A stretch of 64,000 bases of DNA from Brevibacillus_D fluminis_A (GTDB taxonomy: Bacteria; Bacillota; Bacilli; Brevibacillales; Brevibacillaceae). Within the stretch, counting starts at the first letter, position 1, and each line of letters begins with the position of its first letter. Below the pieces are notes generated by a model, which saw only the letters and a program-made list of their open reading frames with translations, had not been told where the DNA came from and ran no database searches. Below are positions 24,622-33,470 of this stretch, in pieces. The stretch lies in the NCBI RefSeq assembly GCF_052072235.1, contig NZ_CM125436.1, positions 2,908,001 through 2,972,000 of the forward strand, read 5' to 3'. The position numbers and the translations under genes are program-made.

Positions 24622-26130
24622 TTAACTGATGTGCTCGAACGGCTGCCCTTCTCGCGCGCCGCCTTTTATCGTAATCGAATCGTACTGTTCAGCCGAAATC
24701 AGGCTCGCATCGTCTTTCATCAATGCCCAATAGAGCAAGCCGGATATGATCAACCCGACGAACCACGCATTGTCCCAGATGATTCCGAGACCCGGCGTCC
24801 ATTTGCAAATGACGAGCACGACGACGCCTGCCACGAGCGACCAGATCGCGTGTTTGTTGTAGCCGCTCGCATAGCTGTAGATTCCGTCCGTTTTGTACAG
24901 CTCGACCAGATGGAGACGGCGTTTGCGCACGAGCCAGTAATCGGCGATCGCGATGCCATCGATTGGACCAAGCAGGGCTGCGTAGTAACCGAGCCAGAGG
25001 AAAATGTAGTTCGAGAAGTTTTCCAAAATGTACCACGGCTGCATCAAGAGCGCGAAAAGACCGGTGATGATCGCGCCTGCGCCGAACGTGAACTTGCGAG
25101 GGGCAAGGTTTTCGATCGCACGGGCCGGGGCAACGATGTTGGCGGCGACGTTTGTCGTCAGTGTAGCAAGAACGATTCCAAACGTACCGAGGAAAATGGC
25201 AAACGGGCTGAATTTGGCAAGCAGTGCAGCAGGGTCCCAAATCGCTTCTCCGTATACGACGACGGTCGCGGACGCGACAGCTACCCCGATGAAGGAGAAC
25301 AGACCCATTGTGGAAGGAAGGGAGACGGATTGACCGACGATTTGCGCTTTTTGGCTTTTCGCATACCGGCAAAAATCGGGGATATTCAATGCAAGGGTGG
25401 ACCAGAAGGCGATCGCGCCGGTTAACGCAGGGAAGAAGATTTTCAGAAACTCGCCTGCGGTTGTGAATTTGGATGGAGCCGACAGCATGGGACCCCATCC
25501 GCCTGCGGCTGAGAACGCCCAGACGAGCAGCGCCAGGCTCATCACGATCAGTGCCGGAGCAGCCCAAAATTCCATGCGCTTGATCGCTTCCGGCCCGCGG
25601 TAGGCGATCCACACGTTCAAGGCCCAGAAGGCGATAAACGCGATCGGCAGGTGGCCTGGCACGTTCCCCCAGCCCGTCATCGCCATCAGAAGCGTATCGA
25701 TGGAGGCACCGCCGAACCAGCAGTTGATCCCGAACCAGCCTGCGCCGATGACCGCGCGTGCGATCGACGGGATATGCGTGCCCTTGGAGCCAAACCAGAT
25801 GCGGGCATATACCGGATACGGGATGCCAAACTTGGTGCCTGCATGCGAATTAAGCAAAATAGGGATAAGGACGATACAGTTCCCCAAAATGATGGTGCCC
25901 ACGGCTTGCCACCAGTTCATGCCAAGCGAAATCAATCCGGCGGCCATCGAGTAGGCAGGCAGACAAATACACATCCCGATCCACAAGCTGGCATAGTTGT
26001 AGCCGGTCCAACTATGCTCCTCTTTTGTGGTTGGGCGCAAATCTTCATTCCATAACGGCGATCCTTTGGAAACATCGGTTCCATGATCCGTTAAGGTTAC
26101 GATTCCGTTTTCCTCCAGCTGATACTTCAT
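24622..26130 (-). CDS. NCS1-family nucleobase permease (uracil/allantoin type)
   Basis: The 502-residue permease has the NCS1 start NEDLRPTTKEEHSWTGYNYA, in which the charged segment precedes helix 1, then about twelve helices. WFGINCWFGG and ALNIPDFCRYAKSQ are conserved substrate and cation-site segments. Family members import uracil, allantoin, hydantoin or cytosine with sodium or protons. Its place between psuGK and the pyd operon makes uracil the likely substrate. A ribosome site (AAGGAG) precedes ATG 26130. Confidence 0.9.
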   Translation of the reverse strand: MKYQLEENGIVTLTDHGTDVSKGSPLWNEDLRPTTKEEHSWTGYNYASLWIGMCICLPAYSMAAGLISLGMNWWQAVGTIILGNCIVLIPILLNSHAGTKFGIPYPVYARIWFGSKGTHIPSIARAVIGAGWFGINCWFGGASIDTLLMAMTGWGNVPGHLPIAFIAFWALNVWIAYRGPEAIKRMEFWAAPALIVMSLALLVWAFSAAGGWGPMLSAPSKFTTAGEFLKIFFPALTGAIAFWSTLALNIPDFCRYAKSQKAQIVGQSVSLPSTMGLFSFIGVAVASATVVVYGEAIWDPAALLAKFSPFAIFLGTFGIVLATLTTNVAANIVAPARAIENLAPRKFTFGAGAIITGLFALLMQPWYILENFSNYIFLWLGYYAALLGPIDGIAIADYWLVRKRRLHLVELYKTDGIYSYASGYNKHAIWSLVAGVVVLVICKWTPGLGIIWDNAWFVGLIISGLLYWALMKDDASLISAEQYDSITIKGGAREGQPFEHIS

Positions 26131-26244
26131 CGGTTCTCAACTCCTTGCCGATTCGTTTTTCAAGGCACAGCATGTTCCCCAGACGGTTACCCAGCGATGC
26201 GAGCGGTCGCTGCACACATTCCCCCTTTCAAAGGACATATGCGA

Positions 26245-26403
26245 TCATGAGGAACGAACCGTGGAGTCTTCCCAATAAATGTAGCCGCATGTGATACAAT
26301 GGATGACTTTTTGCGAGGAGTGCATATCTTTATAATCCGTGATGCTAAAATCGATTCCTTGGCAATTTTCGCATCTGTCTATGGGTACATCTTGCATTTC
26401 CAT
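26245..26403 (-). CDS. Small zinc-ribbon protein (two CxxC knuckles)
   Basis: This 52-residue protein starts MEMQDVPIDRCENCQGI and has a second knuckle HCITCGYIYWED. The CxxC pairs are about 25 residues apart. GGAGGGG lies just upstream of the ATG. The codon use is like the neighbours. It lies upstream of the NCS1 permease on the same strand with a gap of about 115 bp, so the two may share a transcript. The function is unknown. Rubredoxin-like or ribbon adaptors are possible. Confidence 0.6.
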   Translation of the reverse strand: MEMQDVPIDRCENCQGIDFSITDYKDMHSSQKVIHCITCGYIYWEDSTVRSS

Positions 26404-26598
26404 ACCCGGCCCCTCCATTCAATATTTTCAGATTATTTTATTTATTCTCATTATAACGTTATATCCTGCTATTGCAATGATAATTTGTACAGTCTGTTAT
26501 TAATATCAAAATAAATATTTTTACTGTTAAACACAGGAATATTTCATTGCGATTTAATTAAATTCACACGATATTTCCTGCATTCGCGCGCAAACATA

Positions 26599-26638
26599 AA
26601 AAAACTCTCCATCCGTTGACCGGCATAGAGAGTTTTTT
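26599..26638 (-). terminator. Terminator of the ART-like gene
   Basis: AAAAAACTCTC pairs with GAGAGTTTTTT around an 18-nt loop. A run of T follows on either strand, so it can work in both directions. It touches the stop codon of the gene. Confidence 0.75.
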
Positions 26639-26639
26639 C

Positions 26640-27224
26640 TTATCGATATTGGTTTTTTTGCTTATAGCGCTCCCGCAGCACTTGTACGCTGGCGTTTTTC
26701 AAATCATGGATGTCGAAGATGAAGTCGATCCGGATATCGCTGATCTGTGTACAGGGAAAATACGATATGTAATAGATGAACTCGTTGTTCACGTGATATT
26801 TGATCCCGTCATACTTCATCTGGAGCAAATACTCGCGCATGATCGCTCCTGTTTTTTCGACGCGGAGCATCGGTTCGGTGTGCCACATGTCATCCGGAAG
26901 ATTGCCATCCGGGTATTTCCATTCCAACGCATCTTTGCGCAGGTCCGCTTCGTTGTAGTCGCGGTGCAGGATCATCGGATTGTCCAGCGTCAGCTGCTGG
27001 CTGATCACCGCCGCAAAATCGTTCTCGGTCTCTGCGTGGCAAAACGCGTACTGCGCCGCCATTTCCGTATCATGGACAAGGTAGATGCCTTCGCCAAAAA
27101 CCGCCTTCGCTACAACGCCGTCCAGAAAATACCTCCGCTCCTCCCGTTCATATCGTTGCTTATTCACCACGTGCAGCGCCTCGTTGAAGGCGATTCCCCG
27201 GTACACGGTACTCATCACGTCCAT
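26640..27224 (-). CDS. ADP-ribosyltransferase-like (ART-fold) protein, tentative
   Basis: The 194-residue protein is not a confident family match. It begins MSTVYRGIAFNEALHVVNKQ and has VFGEGIYLVHDTEMAAQYA, in which an aromatic-Arg-Gly strand and a G-x-GIY-L..A..YA block recall the H/R and STS-like blocks of ART enzymes. Late in the chain NEFIYYISYFP with TQI resembles the third, glutamate-bearing strand. No signal or membrane segment is seen. The start is uncertain between ATG 27224 (AAAAGGATGGG) and ATG 27215. A terminator separates it from the pyd operon upstream. ART-like folds act in toxins, in NAD metabolism and in RNA end-processing (Tpt1/KptA). Nothing here fixes the role. Confidence 0.45.
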   Translation of the reverse strand: MDVMSTVYRGIAFNEALHVVNKQRYEREERRYFLDGVVAKAVFGEGIYLVHDTEMAAQYAFCHAETENDFAAVISQQLTLDNPMILHRDYNEADLRKDALEWKYPDGNLPDDMWHTEPMLRVEKTGAIMREYLLQMKYDGIKYHVNNEFIYYISYFPCTQISDIRIDFIFDIHDLKNASVQVLRERYKQKNQYR

Positions 27225-27320
27225 CCCATCCTTTTTCAAATTGTCAGGTTGTCTCAATGTTTGTGATGATCTGCTTGAATTATCCATATTATCTTAAAAT
27301 TTATCAGAAATTTCAAATAC

Positions 27321-27350
27321 AAAAAACAGACAGCATGATCGCTGCCTGCT
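27321..27350 (-). terminator. Terminator of the pyd operon
   Basis: AGGCAGC pairs with GCTGTCT around a short loop and is followed by GTTTTTTG on the minus strand. It is 32 bp after the small gene at the operon end. Confidence 0.65.
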
Positions 27351-27381
27351 TTCGCCTTGACTTGTGATGGGATTCTGTTCG

Positions 27382-27612
27382 TCAAGAAACGCTCTTCTGC
27401 TGCAAAATGAGCACCGTTCCGAAATATTTGCGCGCATCTGCGGTCAAAATATGCAGCTGCTTCGTTTTGTCGAGATGGGACGGCGGGTTCGGGTGTTCAA
27501 ACTCGACCACGGCGCCGCTCAAATTTTCCATCACTTTGGTGATTTTATAGCCCAGCGCGACCAGATCATCGATCCGCTCTTTTTCTTCGGCAAATTCCTG
27601 GTAAGCTGACAT
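27382..27612 (-). CDS. Conserved small protein at the end of the pyd operon
   Basis: The 76-residue product starts MSAYQEFAEEKERIDDLVAL and continues KITKVMENLSGAVVEFEH and LHILTADARKYFGTVLILQQ. It is helical first, then beta. GGGGGG lies eight bases before ATG 27612, which is the second of two ATGs. It follows pydC by only 16 bp, so it belongs to the operon. No family was recognised. A role in pyrimidine breakdown is inferred only from position. Confidence 0.6.
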   Translation of the reverse strand: MSAYQEFAEEKERIDDLVALGYKITKVMENLSGAVVEFEHPNPPSHLDKTKQLHILTADARKYFGTVLILQQKSVS

Positions 27613-27628
27613 GCGCATTCCCCCCTTT

Positions 27629-28522
27629 TTACGGTAGCAGCTGAACCATCTTCTCATACGTTTCGGGGCGGCGGTCCCGGTAAAACTGCCATTGGTCCCG
27701 CACTTCCGCGATGAGATTGCGATCCATTTCACCGATGACCACTTCCGACTCGTTGCGCGAGCCCATCGCGGCAAAGTTGCCGCGCGGATCGACCAAATAC
27801 GACTGACCGTAAAACTCCCCGAAATTCCACGGCGCTTCATACCCGACGCGGTTAATCGCGCCGAGGTAATAGCCGTTGGCGACCGCATGAGCCGGCTGCT
27901 CCAGCTTCCACAAATACTCCGACAAGCCTGCAATGGTGGCGGACGGGTTAAACACGATCTCCGCACCCGCAAGTCCTAACAGGCGCGCGCCCTCCGGAAA
28001 ATGGCGGTCGTAGCAGATGTAGACCCCGATCGTCCCGTAAATTGTTTTAAAGACTGGGTAGCCGAGATTGCCCGGCTTGAAATAATATTTTTCCCAAAAA
28101 CCATGCTGCGGGTTCGGTCCCGCTTGTACATGTGGAATATGGTTTTTGCGGTATTTGCCCAGATAGGTCCCGTCCGCATCGATGACGGCGGCGGTATTGT
28201 AATAGACGCCTTCCGCCGCTTTTTCATAAATTGGCAGTACCAGCACGATTCCATGCTGCTTGGCGACTTCCTTGAACAGCTGTGTCGTTGGCCCATCCGG
28301 CACAGCTTCCGCAGTCGCGTACCACTTCGGATTTTGCTCGGCGCAAAAGTAGGGTGTCGTAAACACCTCTTGCAGGCAAACGATCTTCGCGCCCTTGGCA
28401 GCGGCTTCGGCGATCAGGCTCAGGTGTTTTTCGATCGCATTATCGATATGTACCTGGCACGGCTCATCACCGCTCGTATCGTGCGAAGCCTGGATCAAAC
28501 CGATTTTCACTTTGCTTACCAT
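27629..28522 (-). CDS. pydC: Beta-ureidopropionase (N-carbamoyl-beta-alanine amidohydrolase)
   Basis: The 297-residue nitrilase-superfamily enzyme hydrolyses N-carbamoyl-beta-alanine to beta-alanine, CO2 and ammonia, the last step of reductive uracil breakdown. The catalytic triad is visible: Glu in KIVCLQEVFTTPYF, Lys in YRKNHIPHV and Cys in GVYICYDRHFPEGARLLG. The PNPQHGFWEKYYFKPGN stretch is typical of carbamoyl-hydrolysing members. AGGAGG precedes ATG 28522. It follows hydA by 28 bp. Confidence 0.93.
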   Translation of the reverse strand: MVSKVKIGLIQASHDTSGDEPCQVHIDNAIEKHLSLIAEAAAKGAKIVCLQEVFTTPYFCAEQNPKWYATAEAVPDGPTTQLFKEVAKQHGIVLVLPIYEKAAEGVYYNTAAVIDADGTYLGKYRKNHIPHVQAGPNPQHGFWEKYYFKPGNLGYPVFKTIYGTIGVYICYDRHFPEGARLLGLAGAEIVFNPSATIAGLSEYLWKLEQPAHAVANGYYLGAINRVGYEAPWNFGEFYGQSYLVDPRGNFAAMGSRNESEVVIGEMDRNLIAEVRDQWQFYRDRRPETYEKMVQLLP

Positions 28523-28550
28523 GTCACATCCTCCTGTTCATAAGCATGGA

Positions 28551-29942
28551 TTACGCGTTCTCGTGGTTGTAGCGCTTCCGTTTCAAATATTGACCGTTGC
28601 CTGGCGTGCCCACGAATTGCTGCTCGCGGATGACGAACTCGCCGCGCGAAAGAACGGAGACGGGCGCGCCTGTGACACGCATGCCTTCAAACGGGTTGTA
28701 ATCGACATTCATATGGTGTGTCTTGGCCGAAATCGTCCGTTCCTGATTCGGATCAAAGATGACGATGTCCGCATCCGATCCGATTGCGATCGTCCCTTTT
28801 TGCGGGAAGAGTCCAAACAGTTTGGCGCTGCGGGTCGAGACGATGTCGACGAACTGGTTTAGCGTAATGCGCCCTTTTTTCACGCCCTCCGAGAACAAAA
28901 TCGGCAAGCGGTCCTCGATAATCGGCCCACCGTTCGGGATTTTGGAAAAGTCGCCGCGCCCAAGCTCTTTTTTGCCCACGAAATTGAAGGCGCAATGGTC
29001 GGAGCCGAGCGTCTGCAGCTGCCCGCTTTTCAAAGCGTTCCACAGCTCTTGCTGGTTCCACTTTTCGCGCAGCGGCGGCGACCAGACGTATTTGGCTCCT
29101 TCAAAATCCGGCTTTTCGAGGTATGTTTGGTCAAGCACGAGATATTGCGGGCACGTTTCGCCCCAAACGCGGTACCCTTTTTGCCGGGCTTCGGCAATTT
29201 TGGCCGCAGCATCCGCGCAAGATACGTGCACGACATAAAGCTGCGAGTCTGCCAGAGCCGTCAAGAGTGCCGCACGGCCGGTTGCCTCCGCCTCCGCCTC
29301 AGGCGGTCGGGTGAGCGCATGGTAGATCGGGTCGGTGTTGCCGTTTTGCAGCGCTTCCTGCACCAAGAGATCGATCACATCTCCGTTTTCCGCGTGAACC
29401 ATGACCAATGCACCTTGCTCCTTCGCCGTTTTCAACGTACGGAACAAGACCGCATCTTCGGCCTGGAAGACATTTTTGTACGCCATGAACACTTTGAAGG
29501 ACGTGATCCCTTCGTTTTCGATCACTTCCGGCAGCTCTTCCAACACGCTGTCGTTGATTTCCCCGATCATCAGATGGAAGCCGTAATCGATCACCGCTTT
29601 TCCTTCCGATTTGGCATGCCATGTCTGAATCGCGTTTTGCAGCGGCTCGCCTTTGTTCGTCAGGCAAAAGTCGATGATCGTCGTCGTACCGCCGAATGCC
29701 GCCGCAATCGTGCCGGTTCGGAAATCGTCATCGGTGACCGTACCGCCAAAGGGCATATCCAGATGCGTATGAGGATCGATGCCCCCTGGAAGGAGATAGC
29801 AGCCTTTCGCATCGATGACTTGCGCACCATCAACCGGCAGCTGCCGGCCGATTGCGGTGATCACGCCATTTTCGATGCTTACATCTGCCTGATACGTATC
29901 GGCAGCGGTGACAATAGTTCCGTTTATAATAAGTTTTTTCAC
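28551..29942 (-). CDS. hydA: Dihydropyrimidinase (D-hydantoinase)
   Basis: The 463-residue amidohydrolase opens dihydrouracil to N-carbamoyl-beta-alanine. The metal site is seen as GGIDPHTHLDMPFGG near residue 55, the carboxylated lysine in ITSFKVFMAYKN near 150, and histidines in ALVMVHAENGDVI and LYVVHVSC. The DHCAFN segment supplies the catalytic Asp. The start is GTG 29942 with AAAGGAGG in front. It follows pydB by 24 bp. Confidence 0.95.
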   Translation of the reverse strand: MKKLIINGTIVTAADTYQADVSIENGVITAIGRQLPVDGAQVIDAKGCYLLPGGIDPHTHLDMPFGGTVTDDDFRTGTIAAAFGGTTTIIDFCLTNKGEPLQNAIQTWHAKSEGKAVIDYGFHLMIGEINDSVLEELPEVIENEGITSFKVFMAYKNVFQAEDAVLFRTLKTAKEQGALVMVHAENGDVIDLLVQEALQNGNTDPIYHALTRPPEAEAEATGRAALLTALADSQLYVVHVSCADAAAKIAEARQKGYRVWGETCPQYLVLDQTYLEKPDFEGAKYVWSPPLREKWNQQELWNALKSGQLQTLGSDHCAFNFVGKKELGRGDFSKIPNGGPIIEDRLPILFSEGVKKGRITLNQFVDIVSTRSAKLFGLFPQKGTIAIGSDADIVIFDPNQERTISAKTHHMNVDYNPFEGMRVTGAPVSVLSRGEFVIREQQFVGTPGNGQYLKRKRYNHENA

Positions 29943-29966
29943 AGGGGACGCCTCCTTTGGCTTTCG

Positions 29967-31241
29967 CTAGACTGTTTCCAAATCACATTTCACTGCGGAA
30001 ATCGCTTTCTGGCGCTCATTCCAGGTCATCGGCTGGTCGCTGTATACTTCCACCATATCGATGGCACCATCGACCGGGCAGACGATCGAGCACAGGTTGC
30101 AGCCGACGCAATCTTCCTCGCGCACTTTCAGATAGGCTCCTTGTTCATCGGTGTGCCGCTCGATGCACTGGTGGGACGTATCTTCACAAGCGATGTGGCA
30201 TTTGTTGCAGTTGATACAGGTGTCGCGGTTGATGCGGGCAACCGCCTTGTAGTTCAGATCGAGATCGCCCCAGTTGGAGTAGCGGCTGACCGATTTGCCG
30301 ACCAGATCCATGACCGATGCAATGCCTTTTTCGTCAAGGTAGTTGTTCAGTCCGTCGATCATGTCTTCCACGATGCTGAACCCGTGATGCATCGCAGCGG
30401 TGCACACCTGCACGCCGGTCGCTCCCATCAGCAAAAATTCCGCCGCATCCCTCCAGTTGGAGATGCCGCCGATCCCGGAGATCGGCACGTTGATTTCCGG
30501 ATGGCGCGCGCATTCGGCCACCATGTTGAGCGCGATCGGCTTGACCGCCGGACCGCAGTAGCCGCCATGCGCCCCTTTGCCTGCCACGTGCGGAACCGTG
30601 TTCCACGTATCCAGATCGACCCCCATCAAGCTGTTGATCGTATTGATCATGCTGATCGCATCGGCCCCGCCCTGCACCGCCGCGTAGGCCGTCGCCGTAA
30701 TATCCGTAATGTTCGGGGTAAGCTTGACGATGACTGGCGTTTTCGCCGCTTCCTTTGCCCAGTAGGTTTGCTTTTCTACCAGCGCCGGCACTTGGCCCGA
30801 TGCGGAACCCATGCCGCGCTCCGCCATCCCGTGCGGACAGCCGAAATTGAGTTCCAGCCCGTCGACGCCGACATCTTCCACCCGCTTGACGATCTCATGC
30901 CATTTTTCCTGCTTGGGCTCAACCATCAGCGAGGCGATGATCGTATGGTTGGGAAAGCGTTTCTTCGTTTCGAGAATTTCCTTCAGATTCACTTCCAGCG
31001 GCCGGTCGGTAATCAGCTCGATGTTGTTGAAGCCCGCTACCCGCTGGCCGTTGAACGTAAGCCCGGCAAAACGCGAGGAGACGTTGATGATCGGATCGCC
31101 CAGCGTTTTCCAGACAGCTCCGCCCCAGCCAGCCTCAAACGCGCGCTGCACCTGGTAGCCCGAGTTCGTCGGCGGCGCCGATGCAAGCCAGAACGGATTG
31201 GGCGATTGAATGCCTGCCAGATTGATGCGTAAATCAGCCAT
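29967..31241 (-). CDS. pydB: NAD-dependent dihydropyrimidine dehydrogenase, PreA-type subunit
   Basis: The 424-residue subunit has an FMN-binding dihydroorotate-dehydrogenase-like barrel over the first 330 residues (ELNFGCPHGMAERGMGSASG; SGIGGISNWRDAAEFLLMGA). Two 4Fe-4S clusters follow at the end, CINCNKCHIACEDTSHQC and CVGCNLCSIVCPVDG. It reduces uracil or thymine at the flavin site. The catalytic cysteine of related enzymes corresponds to the GSASG loop. AAAGGAGG precedes ATG 31241. It works with the PydA subunit encoded just upstream. Confidence 0.95.
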   Translation of the reverse strand: MADLRINLAGIQSPNPFWLASAPPTNSGYQVQRAFEAGWGGAVWKTLGDPIINVSSRFAGLTFNGQRVAGFNNIELITDRPLEVNLKEILETKKRFPNHTIIASLMVEPKQEKWHEIVKRVEDVGVDGLELNFGCPHGMAERGMGSASGQVPALVEKQTYWAKEAAKTPVIVKLTPNITDITATAYAAVQGGADAISMINTINSLMGVDLDTWNTVPHVAGKGAHGGYCGPAVKPIALNMVAECARHPEINVPISGIGGISNWRDAAEFLLMGATGVQVCTAAMHHGFSIVEDMIDGLNNYLDEKGIASVMDLVGKSVSRYSNWGDLDLNYKAVARINRDTCINCNKCHIACEDTSHQCIERHTDEQGAYLKVREEDCVGCNLCSIVCPVDGAIDMVEVYSDQPMTWNERQKAISAVKCDLETV

Positions 31242-31276
31242 GATAACTCCTCCTTTGTGAATGCCCTCCGAATGCC

Positions 31277-32650
31277 TTACGCGCTCTCGCTTTCGACTTT
31301 TAACAATTGCTCATAGATGGCATATGCCGCTTGCTTGCCCTGCTCTGCCGCACTGACCACCATCGCTTCGCCCTGTCCGCCGCCAAAAATCACGTCGCCT
31401 GCGGCAAAAATTTTCGCATTTGAGGTCTGGTGTGTTTTTTGGTCGATCGTGACCACGCCATTTTTGTGCGCCAGGCCGAACGCCTCGATCAGCGAGTGGT
31501 GACGTGTTTGCCCGATCGCCTTGATCACCGCGTCCACGTCCATGGTGAATGCCGAGCCTTCCACCGGTTCAGGTCGGCGGCGTCCCGATGCATCCGGTTC
31601 GCCCAGTGCCATGCGGATGCATTCGAGCTGCGCTACATTGCCGTTTTCGTCCCCGATGATCCGGATCGGCTGCGTAAGCCAGCGGAACTCCACCCCATCC
31701 TGCTTGGCGAATTCATATTCGAACTCATACGCCGTCATTTCCGCCTCGGTGCGGCGGTACACCATTTTCACGTTGGTGGCGCCGAGCCGGACGGAACAGG
31801 TGGCAGCATCGATTGCGGTGTTGCCGGCACCGATCACGGCGACGCGCTTGCCGACAAATGACGTGTCGAGCGGACGTGTCTTGGTGTCCTCAACAAACCG
31901 GATCGCATCATAAACGCCTGCAAGCGCTTCCCCTTCGATCCCGAGCATCGGCACCGATGACATTCCAACCGCCAGCACGACGGCATCATAGGAATCGATC
32001 AGCTCCTGCGGCTCGATATCTCGTCCAACCATCACATTGGTGCGGATATCGACACCGAGCCCCTTGATTTGCTCCACTTCCCAGAGGGAAACTTCCTGTG
32101 GCAGCCGGAACGAGACGATGCCGTACGTGTCAAGCCCGCCGGCTTTTTCCTTCGCTTCGAACACGGTGACGGCAAAGCCCAGCCGCGCAAGCTCCCTTGC
32201 CGCCGACAGCCCTGCCGGTCCGCCGCCTACGATGGCGACCTTTTTGCCGTTCGGCTCTCCGGCTGTGAACAGCACAGGATTATTTTTTATCGCCCAATTC
32301 GTGGCATGGCGCTGCAAATCGCCGATCAAGATTGGCGCAGACGCGTCATTGAGCACGCAAGCGCCTTCGCACAGCTCTTCCGTCGGGCACACCCGCGAGC
32401 ACGTCGCCCCGATCGGGTTGGACTCCAGGATGACGCGGGCGGCCCCTTTCAAATTGCCCGAAGCGATTTTTTTGATGAAGGACGGGATGTTGATGCCAGT
32501 CGGACAAGCCTTGATACAGGGTGCGTCATAGCAATACAGACATCGATTGGACTCATCCACCGCTTCCTTAGGTTTCAGATCAGGCTTTGCCTCGGCAAAA
32601 TTCCGCTTGATATCCTCGACGGAAATGAATGCGCCAGAAATTGTGTTCAT
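31277..32650 (-). CDS. pydA: NAD-dependent dihydropyrimidine dehydrogenase, PreT-type subunit
   Basis: The 457-residue subunit resembles the small subunit of glutamate synthase. The N-terminal cysteines CLYCYDAPCIKACPTG and CSRVCPTEELCEGAC bind iron-sulphur clusters. An FAD motif VAIVGGGPAGLSAARELARL and an NAD motif RVAVIGAGNTAIDAATCSVR follow. It passes electrons from NADH to PydB. ATG 32650 is preceded by GGAGGGG; the six extra codons of the longer frame are not needed. It is the first gene of pydA-pydB-hydA-pydC-orf76. Confidence 0.94.
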   Translation of the reverse strand: MNTISGAFISVEDIKRNFAEAKPDLKPKEAVDESNRCLYCYDAPCIKACPTGINIPSFIKKIASGNLKGAARVILESNPIGATCSRVCPTEELCEGACVLNDASAPILIGDLQRHATNWAIKNNPVLFTAGEPNGKKVAIVGGGPAGLSAARELARLGFAVTVFEAKEKAGGLDTYGIVSFRLPQEVSLWEVEQIKGLGVDIRTNVMVGRDIEPQELIDSYDAVVLAVGMSSVPMLGIEGEALAGVYDAIRFVEDTKTRPLDTSFVGKRVAVIGAGNTAIDAATCSVRLGATNVKMVYRRTEAEMTAYEFEYEFAKQDGVEFRWLTQPIRIIGDENGNVAQLECIRMALGEPDASGRRRPEPVEGSAFTMDVDAVIKAIGQTRHHSLIEAFGLAHKNGVVTIDQKTHQTSNAKIFAAGDVIFGGGQGEAMVVSAAEQGKQAAYAIYEQLLKVESESA

Positions 32651-32664
32651 CCTCTGCCCCCTCC

Positions 32665-32691
32665 GCAAAAATGCTTGCTAAATATTTTTGC
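32665..32691. promoter_or_regulatory. Inverted repeat in the pydA leader
   Basis: GCAAAAAT and ATTTTTGC form an 8-bp inverted repeat with an 11-nt spacer, between the -10 box and the ribosome site of pydA. It may be an operator or a leader hairpin. Confidence 0.4.
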
Positions 32692-32705
32692 AATTCTGTA
32701 TATTA

Positions 32706-32734
32706 AATGTATGTGATCAAAATAACGATGTCAA
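32706..32734 (-). promoter_or_regulatory. Sigma-A promoter of the pyd operon
   Basis: Minus strand TTGACA, 17-bp spacer, TACATT, 56 bp before the pydA start. Confidence 0.65.
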
Positions 32735-32829
32735 CATTTTTGATTTCATTTTTTATATTTACATTTTTAACAAAAAAATCATCAAAGGATTGCAATGCGC
32801 TTACATTTTCAAAAGAGGATGTCATCAAT

Positions 32830-32879
32830 CGCCTGTTTTCGCCTGTTTCATAGGACTTGCGCGCACTTTCTGCTATAAT
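32830..32879 (+). promoter_or_regulatory. Promoter of the HTH/RHH-like gene pair with a direct repeat
   Basis: An extended -10 element TGCTATAAT ends at 32879. Two direct copies of CGCCTGTTT (from 32830) lie at the place of the -35 box and could be an activator or repressor site. Confidence 0.5.
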
Positions 32880-32935
32880 GAATAAAAACAAACGCGAATA
32901 TCGTTGGATGATATGGAAAAAGAGAAGGGATCGCA

Positions 32936-33463
32936 GTGAAAAAAGAAGAGCTGCAAGCGGAAATTGCCGCATTGGAAAGCAAAATACAAGAATGCCAGAA
33001 TCGACTCGCACATTTGTACCGCGAACGCGAGGAGCTGCTGAAGCAGGAAGTGGAACGCGAGCGCTACATTTCGTCCAAGGAGATCATCGATTTGATCTAT
33101 GAACGCACCGGCAAGCAGAGCAACATGTCGATGATCAAGCGCTGGTCGGATGACGGACTGTTAGGGGAAGTCGTCGATGAAAAGGAGCTTTTTTGGGCGT
33201 TGCGATCAAAACAGGGGAAGAAGCGTTTTTTATATCAAAAAAAATATGTCTATGCTTTCCTCTATGAAAAAGGCTACCTCAAGCCAATGTTCGATGTACT
33301 CGATCGCGTAAGCCTAAAAGACGCCACAGCGGCAAGCGGCGTCGTCATCAACTCGCAGCTGCATGGCGATCAGTTTACGTATACGATTCAACTGGAAGAC
33401 ACCGGCCAGGTGCGGCAAAATGTCGAAGAAAAACAGATTACCTGGCTTTTGGAAGGAGTTTGA
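32936..33463 (+). CDS. Coiled-coil plus helix-turn-helix protein, putative regulator
   Basis: The 175-residue product starts at GTG 32936 (AAGGGA upstream). Residues 1-40 form a heptad coiled coil (LQAEIAALESKIQECQNRLA). A region like a MerR/excisionase winged helix follows: RYISSKEIIDLIYERTGK, MSMIKRWSDDGLLG and KKRFLYQKKYVYAFLYEKGY. The C-terminal 50 residues are beta-rich (QLHGDQFTYTIQLEDTG). No known family was recognised. It forms an operon with the next gene, 7 bp on, and is divergent from pydA with a 285-bp shared spacer. It is thus a candidate regulator of pyrimidine breakdown. Confidence 0.6.
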   Translation: MKKEELQAEIAALESKIQECQNRLAHLYREREELLKQEVERERYISSKEIIDLIYERTGKQSNMSMIKRWSDDGLLGEVVDEKELFWALRSKQGKKRFLYQKKYVYAFLYEKGYLKPMFDVLDRVSLKDATAASGVVINSQLHGDQFTYTIQLEDTGQVRQNVEEKQITWLLEGV

Positions 33464-33470
33464 GTGGAGC

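Noticed and set aside
28995..31232. 745-codon open frame on the plus strand
   Set aside because: Antisense to hydA and pydB, both with full motif sets. The length comes from the codon bias of those genes.
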